Shown: one piece after another, positions 53,501 to 62,399 of the stretch
How positions within the stretch are numbered: the first letter of the stretch is position 1
Layout: the number at the start of each line of letters is the position of its first letter
Assembly: GCF_016801865.2 (NCBI RefSeq)
Contig: NC_068939.1
Coordinates: 67,481,283-67,545,282 of the forward strand
Reading direction: 5' to 3'
Origin: Culex pipiens pallens
Taxonomy: Eukaryota > Arthropoda > Insecta > Diptera > Culicidae
Length of the DNA stretch: 64,000 bases
The notes under the pieces: generated by a model
What the model saw: the letters and a program-made list of their open reading frames with translations, nothing else
What the model was told of the DNA's origin: nothing
The model's database searches: none
Translations under genes and position numbers: made by a program

Positions 53501-53655
53501 GTTTATTATATGATTCACCAACGGCGAACGATCGAAAATGTTCAAATCATTTAAACTTCCAGGACAGCCAAAAAAGCTATGCCAAATATGGGTGTCGTAC
53601 GATGCGACGGCTTCTAGTACAAGAGTGGCTTTCCCATCTTTGCCAGTGTACTGCC
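53501..53655 (-). CDS. PIF/Harbinger transposase, exon 3
   Basis: Minus strand; acceptor TTTACTTACAG before 53655 and donor GTAAGT at 53500. It encodes QYTGKDGKATLVLEAVASYD, IWHSFFGCPGSLNDLNIFDR and SPLVNHIIN. The GSLNDLNI block carries the second Asp of the DDE triad and the typical GS.ND.N motif. The first two bases complete a Gly codon begun in exon 2, giving NCPTAYKG-QYTGKDGK as in other family members. The intron upstream of this exon is 2.75 kb because copia and LINE sequence was inserted in it. Confidence 0.88.
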
Positions 53656-53814
53656 CTGTAAGTAAATAAATTCTCATTTATTTCAATGTTACTTTTTTAA
53701 TGAATAATTTGAAATCAATAACCCCGAAACTACGAGTCGGACAGCTGAAAGTAGGCACCTACCTCTCCATCAAAATTGAGCAAAAGTTACTTCAGTAAAG
53801 TCTGTTTAATAATG

Positions 53815-55622
53815 ACTGGATAACGGCGACCAGAGGGTGCGGGCCACGATCGGGCTGCTGATGGAGGACACCCAGTTGCCTCTTATCAAGAATGCGACGA
53901 CGGCCAAGCTCTGCTGGAACGTCCTGAGGGACCACTTTGAGACGGTCACCCTGACGTCTAAGGTGGCTCTGCTGAAGCGATTGTGCGGGATGCAGTACTC
54001 GGATGGAGAGGACATCCAGCAGCATGTCCAGCAGATGCTAGAAATTTTCGAGAGGTTGGCGATGGCCGGTCAAGAGCTGGACGATCGAGAGCTGGATCTT
54101 CGACTCGGGGGCTACGTCCCACATGTGCGTCAATCCTGATTGTTTCGTGTCGATGGATCAGAGCGTGAAGTAGGACGTCTACCTTGCGGACGGCAAGAAG
54201 ACGACCTCGGAGGGTGTTGGCTCATGTAAGTTGATCTGGGGGTCTCCGGAGGGCAAACGAAACGACGTTGTCCTGTCCGATGTGATGTACGTGCCCAAGT
54301 TCGAGACCAGCATCATCTCTGTGAAGAAGCTGACTGCCTTCGGGGCCAAGGTCGACTTCGATGCGAACGGATGCCGGATTCTCAAGAACAACAGGGTGAT
54401 TGGATCCGCGGCGATGGCCGGTGGACTCTACAAGATGTGGCCGGTTCGTGAAGCGCTGTGGCAGAATGGAGTCTCGGAGCGCAAGTGTCGCTCGGCTCGT
54501 TCCATCGATCCGGAGACGCACGAGTGGACCATCAGCCGACATTGTCATTTTATGACACATCAGAATGTTCGGGAAACCGAACCTTCGCAGGGAAGTGTCG
54601 TTCTTTATCCATTTGCTGAAGTCTTCCCGAAAGAATGTGTGGCTGATGACGTGCCCGTTGTTCTAGTGCTCGATGGCGAACACGACGGCGGTGAGGATCG
54701 AGGCAGACTCCAGCGATTTCGAGGTGGAGGTTTCCGGCGATGGACGGAATGATACGGAAGACGTTGATGACGCGTTGTCGCCAGAAAACGTCGAGATCCG
54801 GACTGCAGAAAGGAGCTGCAAGATGGGCGCAGTGTTTGTCGTACAACTCAAGGAGGCCTGCGATGTCGGGACCTGGTTGACCTTTTCCTGGAGCACTGGG
54901 AGCCCCGTACGTTTGCTGATGTACTCCGAGAAGTGGTTACTCGCTTTCAAGGAGGAGATCCAGTCCCTTAACGAGAACTTGGCCAGTTTTGAGACCGGCT
55001 CGATGCTACCGGGCGATGTCTACTTTCTTGAGAAATGCTGTTACGGACTGGAGCAGGCGGGACGCGTTTGGAACCAGCAGTTTTCTTACGTGCTGCGAAA
55101 CTTGGAGTACCTGCCGTCAGAAGCGGATCCCTTTTTGTTCGTGAGAAAAAAGGCCGACGATAGATCGTTCGACAGATCGCAGAACGGACGGTTCTGGCTG
55201 GACCAAAGCGCGTGTACACATACGATCGCTGTAAGGATTTATCAAGGTTACCCGAAACGCCAGCAAAAGGAGGAGGAATCGCTGCCACGGAAGAACGACT
55301 ACGTTAGTGCTTTGCTTGTCCACTCTGGGACGCAAGGTAAGCAACCCGAGCCAGACGAGCTGGACCAAAGCTGAGCGGACGCTGCGGGATCCGAACGCCA
55401 CGGACGAATTGGAGCTCGGAGCACCAGGACGACGATCATCAGGACCAAGTCGAATACGTGGCGTAGTCGGATGCCGGCCAGAAGTTGCTGTAGCGGATGA
55501 AGCTAATGCCGAACGTGGGAGACGACCAAAGCCGGAGCTGATGGTCGCTGCTGTCGAAGATCAAACTGAGATGCTGATGAAGAAGTTGATGAGTTCCCCA
55601 ACCTACGCAGCTTGAGGAGGAG
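53815..55622 (+). pseudogene. Degraded Ty1/copia fragment B (gag, protease region, RT)
   Basis: Inserted in the transposase intron but on the opposite strand. 53830-54125 encodes copia-type Gag: ATIGLLMEDTQLPLIKNATT, LCWNVLRDHFE, LLKRLCGMQYSDGEDIQQHV. 54170-54440 shows the end of the protease region (LSDVMYVPKFETSIISVKKL). 55010-55140 holds an RT piece (CCYGLEQAGRVWNQQF, SEADPFLFV). Integrase is not recognisable and there are frameshifts. A GAGGAGGAG purine tract at its end abuts the LTR at 55623. Because both this piece and fragment A carry the YGL.Q RT block, they are two separate insertions or copies. Confidence 0.82.
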
Positions 55623-55750
55623 TGTTGGGATCTAGCAAGCTGTGGAGTTGGACCGATCGTAGTTAACCTTGTTTGTATCCCTAGTTGAATAAACCATTAT
55701 GTACTTGAATTTCTTAGAAACCAGTCGCCTAGTTATTTCGCACTCCGACA
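55623..55750 (+). repeat. Short copia 3' LTR (128 bp)
   Basis: Starts TGTTGGGATC and ends ACTCCGACA (TG...CA, with near-inverted TGTTGG/CCGACA), directly after the polypurine tract GAGGAGGAG. An AATAAA lies at 55688. The size suits the short LTRs of copia-like elements. The 5' LTR was not found. Confidence 0.72.
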
Positions 55751-55752
55751 AA

Positions 55753-55925
55753 ACAATGAATCAAAAATGATCAGTGGGAGCCAACCATCCGTTCACTGTT
55801 TAACCCCTGAAGACCCAGACTTTATAAGCCTTTATCGACGCCCTCCCAAGAAGCCTGCAGTTCAACAAAAGGGAGGAATGTTAGCCCGATAGTTGAAGTT
55901 GCAGACTCATAGCACATAGTTTTTC
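55753..55925 (-). pseudogene. C-terminus and 3'UTR fragment of the retroelement family at 1806-4009
   Basis: The minus strand encodes STIGLTFLPFVELQASWEG near a stop, followed by GGGTCTTCAGGGGTTAAACA, GTGAACGGATGGTTGGCTCC and CACTGATCATTTTTGATTCA, matching 3795-3955. It lies between the copia LTR and a plus-strand LINE piece. Confidence 0.75.
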
Positions 55926-55929
55926 GGTC

Positions 55930-56335
55930 TTCAAGGTAAACAAACGCCAGCTGGAGGATCGTGATCGCACCGAAAGAGACCAGCTGTTCCGACAAAACAA
56001 GACGCGGAAGTTCTACGAAATTGTGCTCACAAAGGCTATGCTGCAAGCCAACACGTGTCGGGACGCAGGTTGAAACCTTCTCATGGGCAAAGGCGAGGTG
56101 TTGAATAGATGGCAGCAGTTCTTCAAGGAGCACCTCAACGGCTTTGAAGCTCAACTTGGGCCGACCGTAGCTGACCAATAGTTCCCGGCACCTGATCTGG
56201 AGACGGTGCAGAAGGAGATCAGGCTACTGGCAAAGATCGGCTACCCGGTGAGCTCTTCAAATATGGAGGAGAGCTGTTGGCTATTTCGAAGATCTGGCTA
56301 CGGCTCTGACTGTATTCCTGAATGACCCAAGTTGA
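55930..56335 (+). pseudogene. LINE ORF2 fragment (between endonuclease and RT)
   Basis: Translates as RQLEDRDRTERDQLFRQN, NLLMGKGEVLNRWQQFFKEH, LNG and, after a gap, ELFKYGGELLAISKIWL, with two in-frame stops. The spacing of DKEGNLL...W..YF..LLN and PAELFKYGGE is typical of the region just upstream of the reverse transcriptase in R1/LOA/Jockey-like LINEs. It is dead and is part of the nested block in the transposase intron. Confidence 0.7.
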
Positions 56336-56409
56336 ACGCTGTTTCTAAACCCCACTCCTTTGGAGCTGCGTATTGGCCCATAACAATGATTCATTTAACT
56401 CATACTCAC

Positions 56410-56928
56410 CTTTATACGCAGTAGGGCAATTCGCCCATTGCCAATGCATGCAATCGATGCTCCCGAGCATGCCTGGGAAGCCACGATTTGCATTTTCATT
56501 CAACAGCCTCGTTATGTCTTCCTGATTCGGATACCGAAGAAAATGTTCTCCGTAAAGATTTGTAATTGCCGAGCAAAACTTTTTGAGATAAAATAAAGCC
56601 GTGGACTCGCCAATTTTAATATATTCGTCGACCGCATCTGCAGATATACCGTAGGCGAGAAGTCTTACGGCTGCGGTGCATTTTTGTATTGTGCTTAATC
56701 CGGATTTCCCTAGAGCATCTACTTTTTGTTTGAAGAATTCGTCGTCCTGCAGATCGTCGACTATCTTCAAGAACATTTCCTTCGACATCCGGAATCGACG
56801 CACAAATTTCGTATCATCATATCTAGGATTTAGGACAAAATAGTCCTCCATCAGTTTTTGATGTTCTTCTACAAAATTTCTCCGGACAAAGCTACGTTTT
56901 CCTCGATGATTGCGTGTAAATGCCTCCC
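56410..56928 (-). CDS. PIF/Harbinger transposase, exon 2
   Basis: Minus strand; acceptor TCTATTACAG before 56928 and donor GTGAGT at 56409. It encodes GEAFTRNHRGKRSFVRRNF, MEDYFVLNPRYDDTKFVRRF, RMSKEMFLKIVDDL, then AAVRLLAYGISADAVDEYIK and GMLGSIDCMHWQWANCPTAY. The SIDCMHW.W.NCP block includes the first Asp of the DDE triad and is the signature of DDE_Tnp_4 (Harbinger) transposases. The frame is uninterrupted over the whole exon; one base carries over to exon 3. Confidence 0.9.
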
Positions 56929-57108
56929 CTGTAATAGACGTAAAAATATAAAATCTGAGAAATTTGACTTAATCTCTATCCCCACCCAATATCATCCCCA
57001 CTGAAGATACTTTTTGTTGCTGTCAAGTGAAAGTGTGTAGGCACACACTTTCACTTGATTTCACATAAGTTGAGCTGAATCTAACTTCTAAATAAAAGTC
57101 ATTTTTAC

Positions 57109-57181
57109 CTTCTAATTCCAACAACGCCACTTCCATTTCCGAATCATCGATCAAATCTTCAAGCACAAAGTCACAAAACAT
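57109..57181 (-). CDS. PIF/Harbinger transposase, exon 1 (N-terminus)
   Basis: Minus strand; ATG at 57181, donor GTAAAA at 57108. It encodes MFCDFVLEDLIDDSEMEVAL and joins exon 2 as LELE-GEAFTRNHRGKRS. With this start the spliced transposase is 408 residues. The frame is also open upstream to an ATG at 57292 inside a GT repeat (MCVCVRIRHQ), which is less likely to be used. Other Harbinger transposases also begin with a short acidic leader before the FxxxxR region. Confidence 0.72.
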
Positions 57182-57594
57182 TTTAATTTCAGCGTCTTCT
57201 CGTCTTTCACGTAGGTACTGCTCGTAATTAGGTTTGACAGGGTTTGACAACTGAGTTTTTGATTGATGTCGTATCCTCACACACACACACACACTTTCAA
57301 ATATTTATTTGAAGCAGCGCATTGCGAGCATCGTGTTCTAGTTTCATTTCCGCCAGTTCTAAAAATTTAAAACTGCTCGCAATTTGAAACAATAATAAAA
57401 CTTCGCGTTGCTACCAGTCTTAGGGAGCAAAAGGGAAATGGTAGGGAGCAAACAAAGAACAGAAAATCAGGAATAAGAAATAGTCAAAGCAGATGGAGAG
57501 TAAATTGGATTATCCAATCACAAAGAGAACAATATAAAAAATATTCAACAATTCATTTGAAAAAATAAAAATATTGTCCCGCCCGTGTGAATCA

Positions 57595-57835
57595 ATCGGA
57601 CCGCGCACTGGACTCACAATTCAGAGGTCGCCGGTTCGAATCCCGCGGCGGGCGCTCTAAATTTTTTTGTGTAAATATGGGTATTCGGCGCCGTCGCTCC
57701 GTGCCATACTTTCATACACTTAGGAGCCCAGGGCGGCGAAGTCCTTGTAGATAAAAAGGAAGATACTAGTGGTTGGTACTAGCAATGGTGGCCGACAGCT
57801 ATAAAGTTAACTTCGTCTAAAATGAAATGTTTGTA
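57595..57835 (+). mobile_element. tRNA-derived SINE (best copy of its family)
   Basis: Begins GCCCGTGTGAATCAATCGGA (weak A box), with GCCGGTTCGAATCCCGCGGC as a clear B box and a 5'/3' GCCCG/CGGGC pairing of the tRNA-like head. The body GGCGCCGTCGCTCCGTGCCA ... GTGGCCGACAGCTATAAAGT matches 26030-26215 and the fragment at 35299-35335. Target duplications were not identified. Confidence 0.7.
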
Positions 57836-58017
57836 TGTCAGTGTACACACTAAATGAATCTTCTGAAATTCAAAATGGAAAGATCTCACCAAATCAGAAA
57901 TCATAGGCTTCAATCCATTTGATCGTCCTGAATCTCCAACTGTTCAAAATTTCCAAGATGGATTTACATACATTTGCATACATTCTGTCATAGTTATTCA
58001 ACTAAATGTTAGTAAAA

Positions 58018-59449
58018 TACCGTCAATTGGAGCGAATCGGTACTACAATCTGAAAAGGGACAGCACGTTTAAGAGTAGTTGGAAGCTTCAAATTTGGAAA
58101 TAGATGAACATTGTACACATTTTGTTGCTCTGAATCTAACGTCATGTTTCGAATTCCCGGACGCTTCGAAACCCGGACACTTCATCTTGTTTTATCAATT
58201 ATTTGGATATAAGTTCGCCTTATGAATGTCAAAACTGTGTTATTTGATGAATTCCAACATCAACATTCATTTAAAGTTTGTAGTTAATGCCAAAACAATT
58301 AAATACAATTAAATTATATGTTTACCAAAAATGCGAAACATTTCACTAGAAATATTTCGTAGGCGTTCGAAGCACCGGGAAGGCAAAGCAGAAATTTATG
58401 GTTTATGGTTTCGATTTCCTTAAATTCTAGCAAATATTTATATAAAATATCGATTGTTTTAATGTTAACAGCTTATTTGAGACCTAAAGAATGCCATTCA
58501 CTAACATTTCAGTCCAAATTTGTGCGATTCATAAGTAAAAACGTTACTTAATCCACCGGAAGGTGGTTGCTGCCTTCCTCCTAAAAGCCTTGCAACCACA
58601 CACTACGAAAGCTTTGGCTAACGCTTACTTAGTAAAGACACTATACATCTGAGTGCTGCCATCTAGGTATGATAAATTTAATGAACCATTTGAAAGCACT
58701 GCAGTGTTTGTGTGCGTGCACTGAGCGTAAAGTTCCGACAGCTATCCGCCGGAGCTTTCAAATTATGTAAATAATGACCCTTTTTAGTATCAACCAAAAC
58801 AGTTTTTCGAACATATCTTTTAAAGTACTGCACCAAGCCGGATGAAATTTAAAAAAGACTTAAAGAACCTGAAGGCAAATCCAAAAACATAGTTCCGGAC
58901 AAAATCGGTCGAGCCAGTTCCGAGAAAAGTGAGTGAGAAAAAAAATTCTACGTCCATCCACACGCACAGACATTTGCTCAGAATTTGATTCTGAGTCGAT
59001 ATGTATACGTAAAGGTATATCTGGGAGGCTTATTTAAAAAGTTCAATTTTTGAGTGATTTTATAGCCTTGCCTCAGTGAGGTGAGGAAGGCAAAACGAGT
59101 GTCCGGAATTCGAAGCAAAAGTGTCCGGATTTCGAATCAGCTTTTATCAGTGTCCGGGATTCGAAGCACAACAAGCCATTTTAATTTTAAAATTCTGATG
59201 AAAAATTGTTAAAAAAAAGACCTATTTTGCATGCTTTTTCTTGAAACTGACTGTTAATACTACATCCTGGTGATATTTTTTCATTTCCAACTTATTGCAT
59301 GATGTTTTGTCAGCTATAACAAAAATGATAAGCTACTAAGTGTCCGGATTTCGAATCATGACGTTAGTCTAGCCAAAAACCACTCAAAAATATCAACATG
59401 TTACGCTGCAACATCGATAAGCAGCTGTCCCAATTCGCCCCAGATGACA
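58018..59449. mobile_element. TACCGTA-ended MITE, copy 2, interrupted by a 1.2-kb element
   Basis: The left half starts TACCGTCAATTGGAGCGAAT and reaches GCTCTGAATC-TA. The right half resumes TA-GTCTAGCCAAAAACCACTC and ends CAATTCGCCCCAGATGAC. Both match copies 1 and 3 across the junction. Confidence 0.72.
58139..59364. mobile_element. 1226-bp TA-flanked element (ACGTCATG ends), nested in a MITE
   Basis: Ends ACGTCATGTTTCGAATTCCC and, mirrored, TTTCGAATCATGACGT, with TA at 58137-58138 and 59365-59366. The interior carries repeated TCCGGA.TTCGAA words near the right end and a hairpin GCCTTGCCTCA.TGAGGAAGGC near 59066-59093. A 250-bp fragment of the family lies at 34130-34385. No transposase. 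Confidence 0.78.
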
Positions 59450-59563
59450 GAGAATAGAGAGATCAATAATTTTGAAGAATGTTTTCAAGCTTTCCAAATC
59501 TGCGAGTGAAAATTTAATTCATTGAATTGTTGGGACTAAAATCTGTTCTAAAATATTTTTGAT

Positions 59564-59772
59564 TACCGTAAACTGGGGTCAATCGGGACACATGGGCCGA
59601 ATTGGGACAGCAGTTTTAACCATGTTGGAGCACAATATTTTGATTTTTCTGGTGGGTTTCGGTAAGAACAGGCTCAGACCAACAAAATGTGTACATCCAT
59701 TTCCAAATTTAAAAGCTTTAAGTGCTCTAAAAACTGCTGAACTGAAGTCCCGATTCGCCCCAGATTACGGTA
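59564..59772. mobile_element. TACCGTA-ended MITE, copy 3 (uninterrupted, 209 bp)
   Basis: TACCGTAAACTGGGGTCAAT at the left and CGATTCGCCCCAGATTACGG plus TA at the right. It is in opposite orientation to copy 1 and matches it throughout. Confidence 0.8.
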
Positions 59773-59903
59773 TTCAAAATTCTTACAGAATGATTTTGCC
59801 CGAGGCTTATAAACCTCTCAGTGTAGTTAGTCGTAATAGACATCAACTTGTTATTTGATTTTTCCCCAAAATTAAAACAAAACTGAGACTTATATTACCA
59901 AAA

Positions 59904-60408
59904 TACCGCCATCTGAGAAGAATCGGGACACATGGAGCGAACTGGGACAACTATTTTAGCCTTGTTGTTGCCAATTGGGATTGGAACCATTTTGGGATTT
60001 TTTGATTGGTTTCGGATAGAACAGACACAGATTAACAAAAATAGTGCATCAATTTCCAAATTTCAAGCTTTGAAGTGGTCGAAAACCTGCTATCCCTATA
60101 AGGCTTTCTAGTAAGAAATTTACCAGCACATTCAAAGTATGTTTACATGACAGCTGGACGTTTGTTTGAATCAGGTTTCCTATCTCTTTCTAGCAAATTT
60201 TTTTTGTCAAGCGATTTCTAGCTGGTTTATTTGACTGACTGCCCGATATGTCAGCCAACATACTTCGAAGGGCTGTGACAGCTACAGCTCGATCATTGTT
60301 TGCATCAGGACACTGTGACGAGGAGTTCGTCATTTTTGAGTTAAATTATATTTTTTTCACAGGGCCTAGAAAGCCTTATTCAGACTGTTGTCCCGATTTC
60401 CGATAGAA
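59904..60408. mobile_element. TACCGTA-ended MITE, copy 4, interrupted by a 278-bp element
   Basis: Starts TACCGCCATCTGAGAAGAAT and CGGGACACATGGAGCG, runs to CCTGCTATCCC-TA, and resumes TA-TTCAGACTGTTGTCCCGAT. The junction matches the continuous TGCTGTCCCTATTCAGACTG seen (reverse-complemented) in copy 1. Confidence 0.72.
60099..60376. mobile_element. 278-bp TA-flanked element (AAGGCTTTCTAG ends)
   Basis: Ends TAAGGCTTTCTAGTAAGAA and CCTAGAAAGCCT are inverted; TA lies on both sides (60097-60098, 60377-60378). Inserted into MITE copy 4. No coding sequence. Confidence 0.7.
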
Positions 60409-61134
60409 TTGGCAAGCCACACAGAAAAAAGTGATGGTAATATTTATCAAGAATTAATTAAGTTTCTGATGAATATTCGTCAGGTTCACATTTTTAAAAC
60501 ATTTTTTTATGTAAAATTACTCAAAAAAGAGGTAATTTTCAACCAACAAAATTTTCAACAATCCAAAATTCAACTATTTTTTACTGTGCAAGACGACGTC
60601 GTCGTGCTATCTTGTCACACCCGCCATTTCGACGTTCCGAGAAAAATGTGTTTAAATGTTTGACCACGACGGCGACGAAGTATCAAAATGGCAAATTTCC
60701 AGGGAAATTGGGTACTAAATACCTGTGTCAATTTTTATGTACAACGGTAAAAAACACGATTTAAAACCATTTCTGATCTTTTTTTTTTTTTCATTTTAAC
60801 TCAAAAAAAATTTGACAAGACAAAATTTTTTCGATGGATCAACTATGGTCCCCTTGGAACGAGCTGTCAAGTAGGAGCTTTTCTGTCAAGAAGGACCGCG
60901 AGGTTAATTTTTCAAAATTGATTTAAAAATCCATTTTAAACTCTTTGTGGTCGTACAATGGTCATTGTACTCAGAAAAATAAGCTTTATCGCTGTAAACA
61001 AAAATATCAGCAATCTAAGCTTCATTTTAGGACCCAATTTGTCCGGGTAAGTCTCGCTCATTATCGTCTAGTTAGATTGGACAATAAACAGGAAAAAATA
61101 CACAGATACAGGTTCATTTTTCATGTTAGTAGAC

Positions 61135-61360
61135 TCATTAAAAAAAACACGTTTTGTTTGGCAGACCGTTCTGTGCCTTTCTGGAAGTTTGCTTAAATTT
61201 GGTTGCCGGAGTCTTGAGTTATAACCAAAAAGCTGTACACAAGCATGCAAGTATGACAAAACGGCTACTGACTAAATTCCCTCTTGCAAGTTGTCGCACT
61301 TGCAGGATGTTAGAAGATGGCACGTTTGGTCGAAACTACATTCCATATGAAGAGTGACAA
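61135..61360 (+). repeat. Unnamed repeat family, copy 2
   Basis: ACACGTTTTGTTTGGCAGAC, GTTGCCGGAGTCTTGAGTTA and CCATATGAAGAGTGACAACA follow the order of copies at 36430 and, reversed, 62150. Confidence 0.55.
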
Positions 61361-61499
61361 CATTGAAATATGAATCATCAAAATCTGCCAATTAAATCAA
61401 ATATTTATTGTTGAGAGATTGTCTGAAAAATATTTACTTATGAAACAGACTTGAAAATACTCAAACAAAAGTGGTCTACGCTACGACCAAAAATGGCCA

Positions 61500-62060
61500 C
61501 ACAGTTCAACGTCCCTTATAGTCCAACGCGTCCAAATAGACAAAGTCCGTCCGTCCGTCGGTTCAAAAGCCCCACGAGAGAGAAAGACACACGAGTTTGA
61601 GTGTGAGATAATGTGAAATGAGTACGACAGCGAGCTCGAGCCAGGGAAAGCAGCAAAAGAAGAGCAAAAAAAAAATCAGCGACTTTGATTTGTGGCCGTC
61701 TCGTGTCATGCTCCCTCCCTTCTGCTGCTCTCACCCTCTCTTCCACCCCGCCAACGATCACGATCACGAACGGTGGCGTAGCGTCGCGCGAATAATGCCA
61801 AAGTGACGATGTGAATGTGGCGCGGGCTGGTTGGTGGAGTGGAAACAGCGCCAACTCTCCCCATAGAGTTATCTACGTGCGCATGTATTGCGTGTACGTA
61901 CACGAAAAAAAGTGAGGTTAAATTTTGTACCAGCCAGCAAAACAAATGGTGTGCTAGTGTGTGTGAGATCGGGCTTAGATAGCTCTATTGTGGTGAGTGA
62001 GAGGGGTGTGTGAGTGAGGTGGAATTTTTGGACCGTCAAACACGGCGCTGACATTCTCTG
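61500..62060. other. GAGA-rich unique DNA; possible promoter or Polycomb/trithorax response region
   Basis: GAGAGAGAAAG (61576), GA/CT-rich stretches around 61700-61750 and GTGTGAGTGAGG-type runs (61990-62020), with higher GC than the flanks. No exon is convincing on either strand. GAGA-factor sites are common in dipteran promoters and PREs, but no other PRE motif was established. Confidence 0.25.
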
Positions 62061-62149
62061 AAAGAGTCGTTAAGTTCAAAAACATTTAGTATAAACTTTA
62101 ATACATAAATATAAGATATTCAATAAAACCAATTAACTCCGTGAATTGT

Positions 62150-62395
62150 TGTCGCTCCTCATATGAAAGAAGTTTCGATCTTGTCGTGATATCTTGAAAC
62201 ACTCTGAAAATTGCTGTAAATGCGACAACTGGCCAAAGGAATTTCAGGTCAGAACGCGTTTGACACACGTACATGCCCGACTTCTGTAAACATTTGTAAT
62301 TATAAATCGGGACTCCAGCAACAAAATTCAACCAAAGTTCGGCACAAAGCTCTGAACGGTCAGCCAAACAAAGCGTGTTAGTTATTTTTTACATT
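62150..62395 (-). repeat. Unnamed repeat family, copy 3
   Basis: On the minus strand: AACACGCTTTGTTTGGCTGA, TTTGGTTGAATTTTGTTGCTG, GTGTCAAACGCGTTCTGACC, TATCACGACAAGATCGAAAC. Confidence 0.6.
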
Positions 62396-62399
62396 GCGT

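Larger units (their letters stand above)
48847..57418. mobile_element. PIF/Harbinger DNA transposon (8.57 kb, with nested insertions)
   Basis: The ends are inverted: left GACTGGTCAACGCGGTTCTA, right (reverse-complemented) GACTGGTAGCAACGCGAAGT. They are flanked by TTA at 48844-48846 and 57419-57421, the 3-bp TWA duplication of this superfamily. Subterminal words GCAACGCG.AGTT and CGAGCAG recur on both sides. The element carries the two characteristic genes, a Myb/SANT-like protein (+) and a DDE transposase (-), which converge. Subtracting the SINE, copia and LINE insertions would leave a transposon of roughly 4 kb. Intact reading frames at both genes suggest relatively recent activity. Confidence 0.9.

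Noticed and set aside
51157..55750. Copia fragments A and B as one element split by the Harbinger 3' exons
   Set aside because: Both carry the YGL.Q reverse-transcriptase block, so they cannot be two halves of a single copy.
57181..57292. Extended transposase N-terminus from the ATG at 57292
   Set aside because: Its first codons lie in a GT/CA simple repeat; the ATG at 57181 is a more reasonable start, though the longer form is not excluded.
61500..62060. Defined Polycomb response element
   Set aside because: GAGA-type words alone are insufficient; no clear cluster of Pho-type sites was found.
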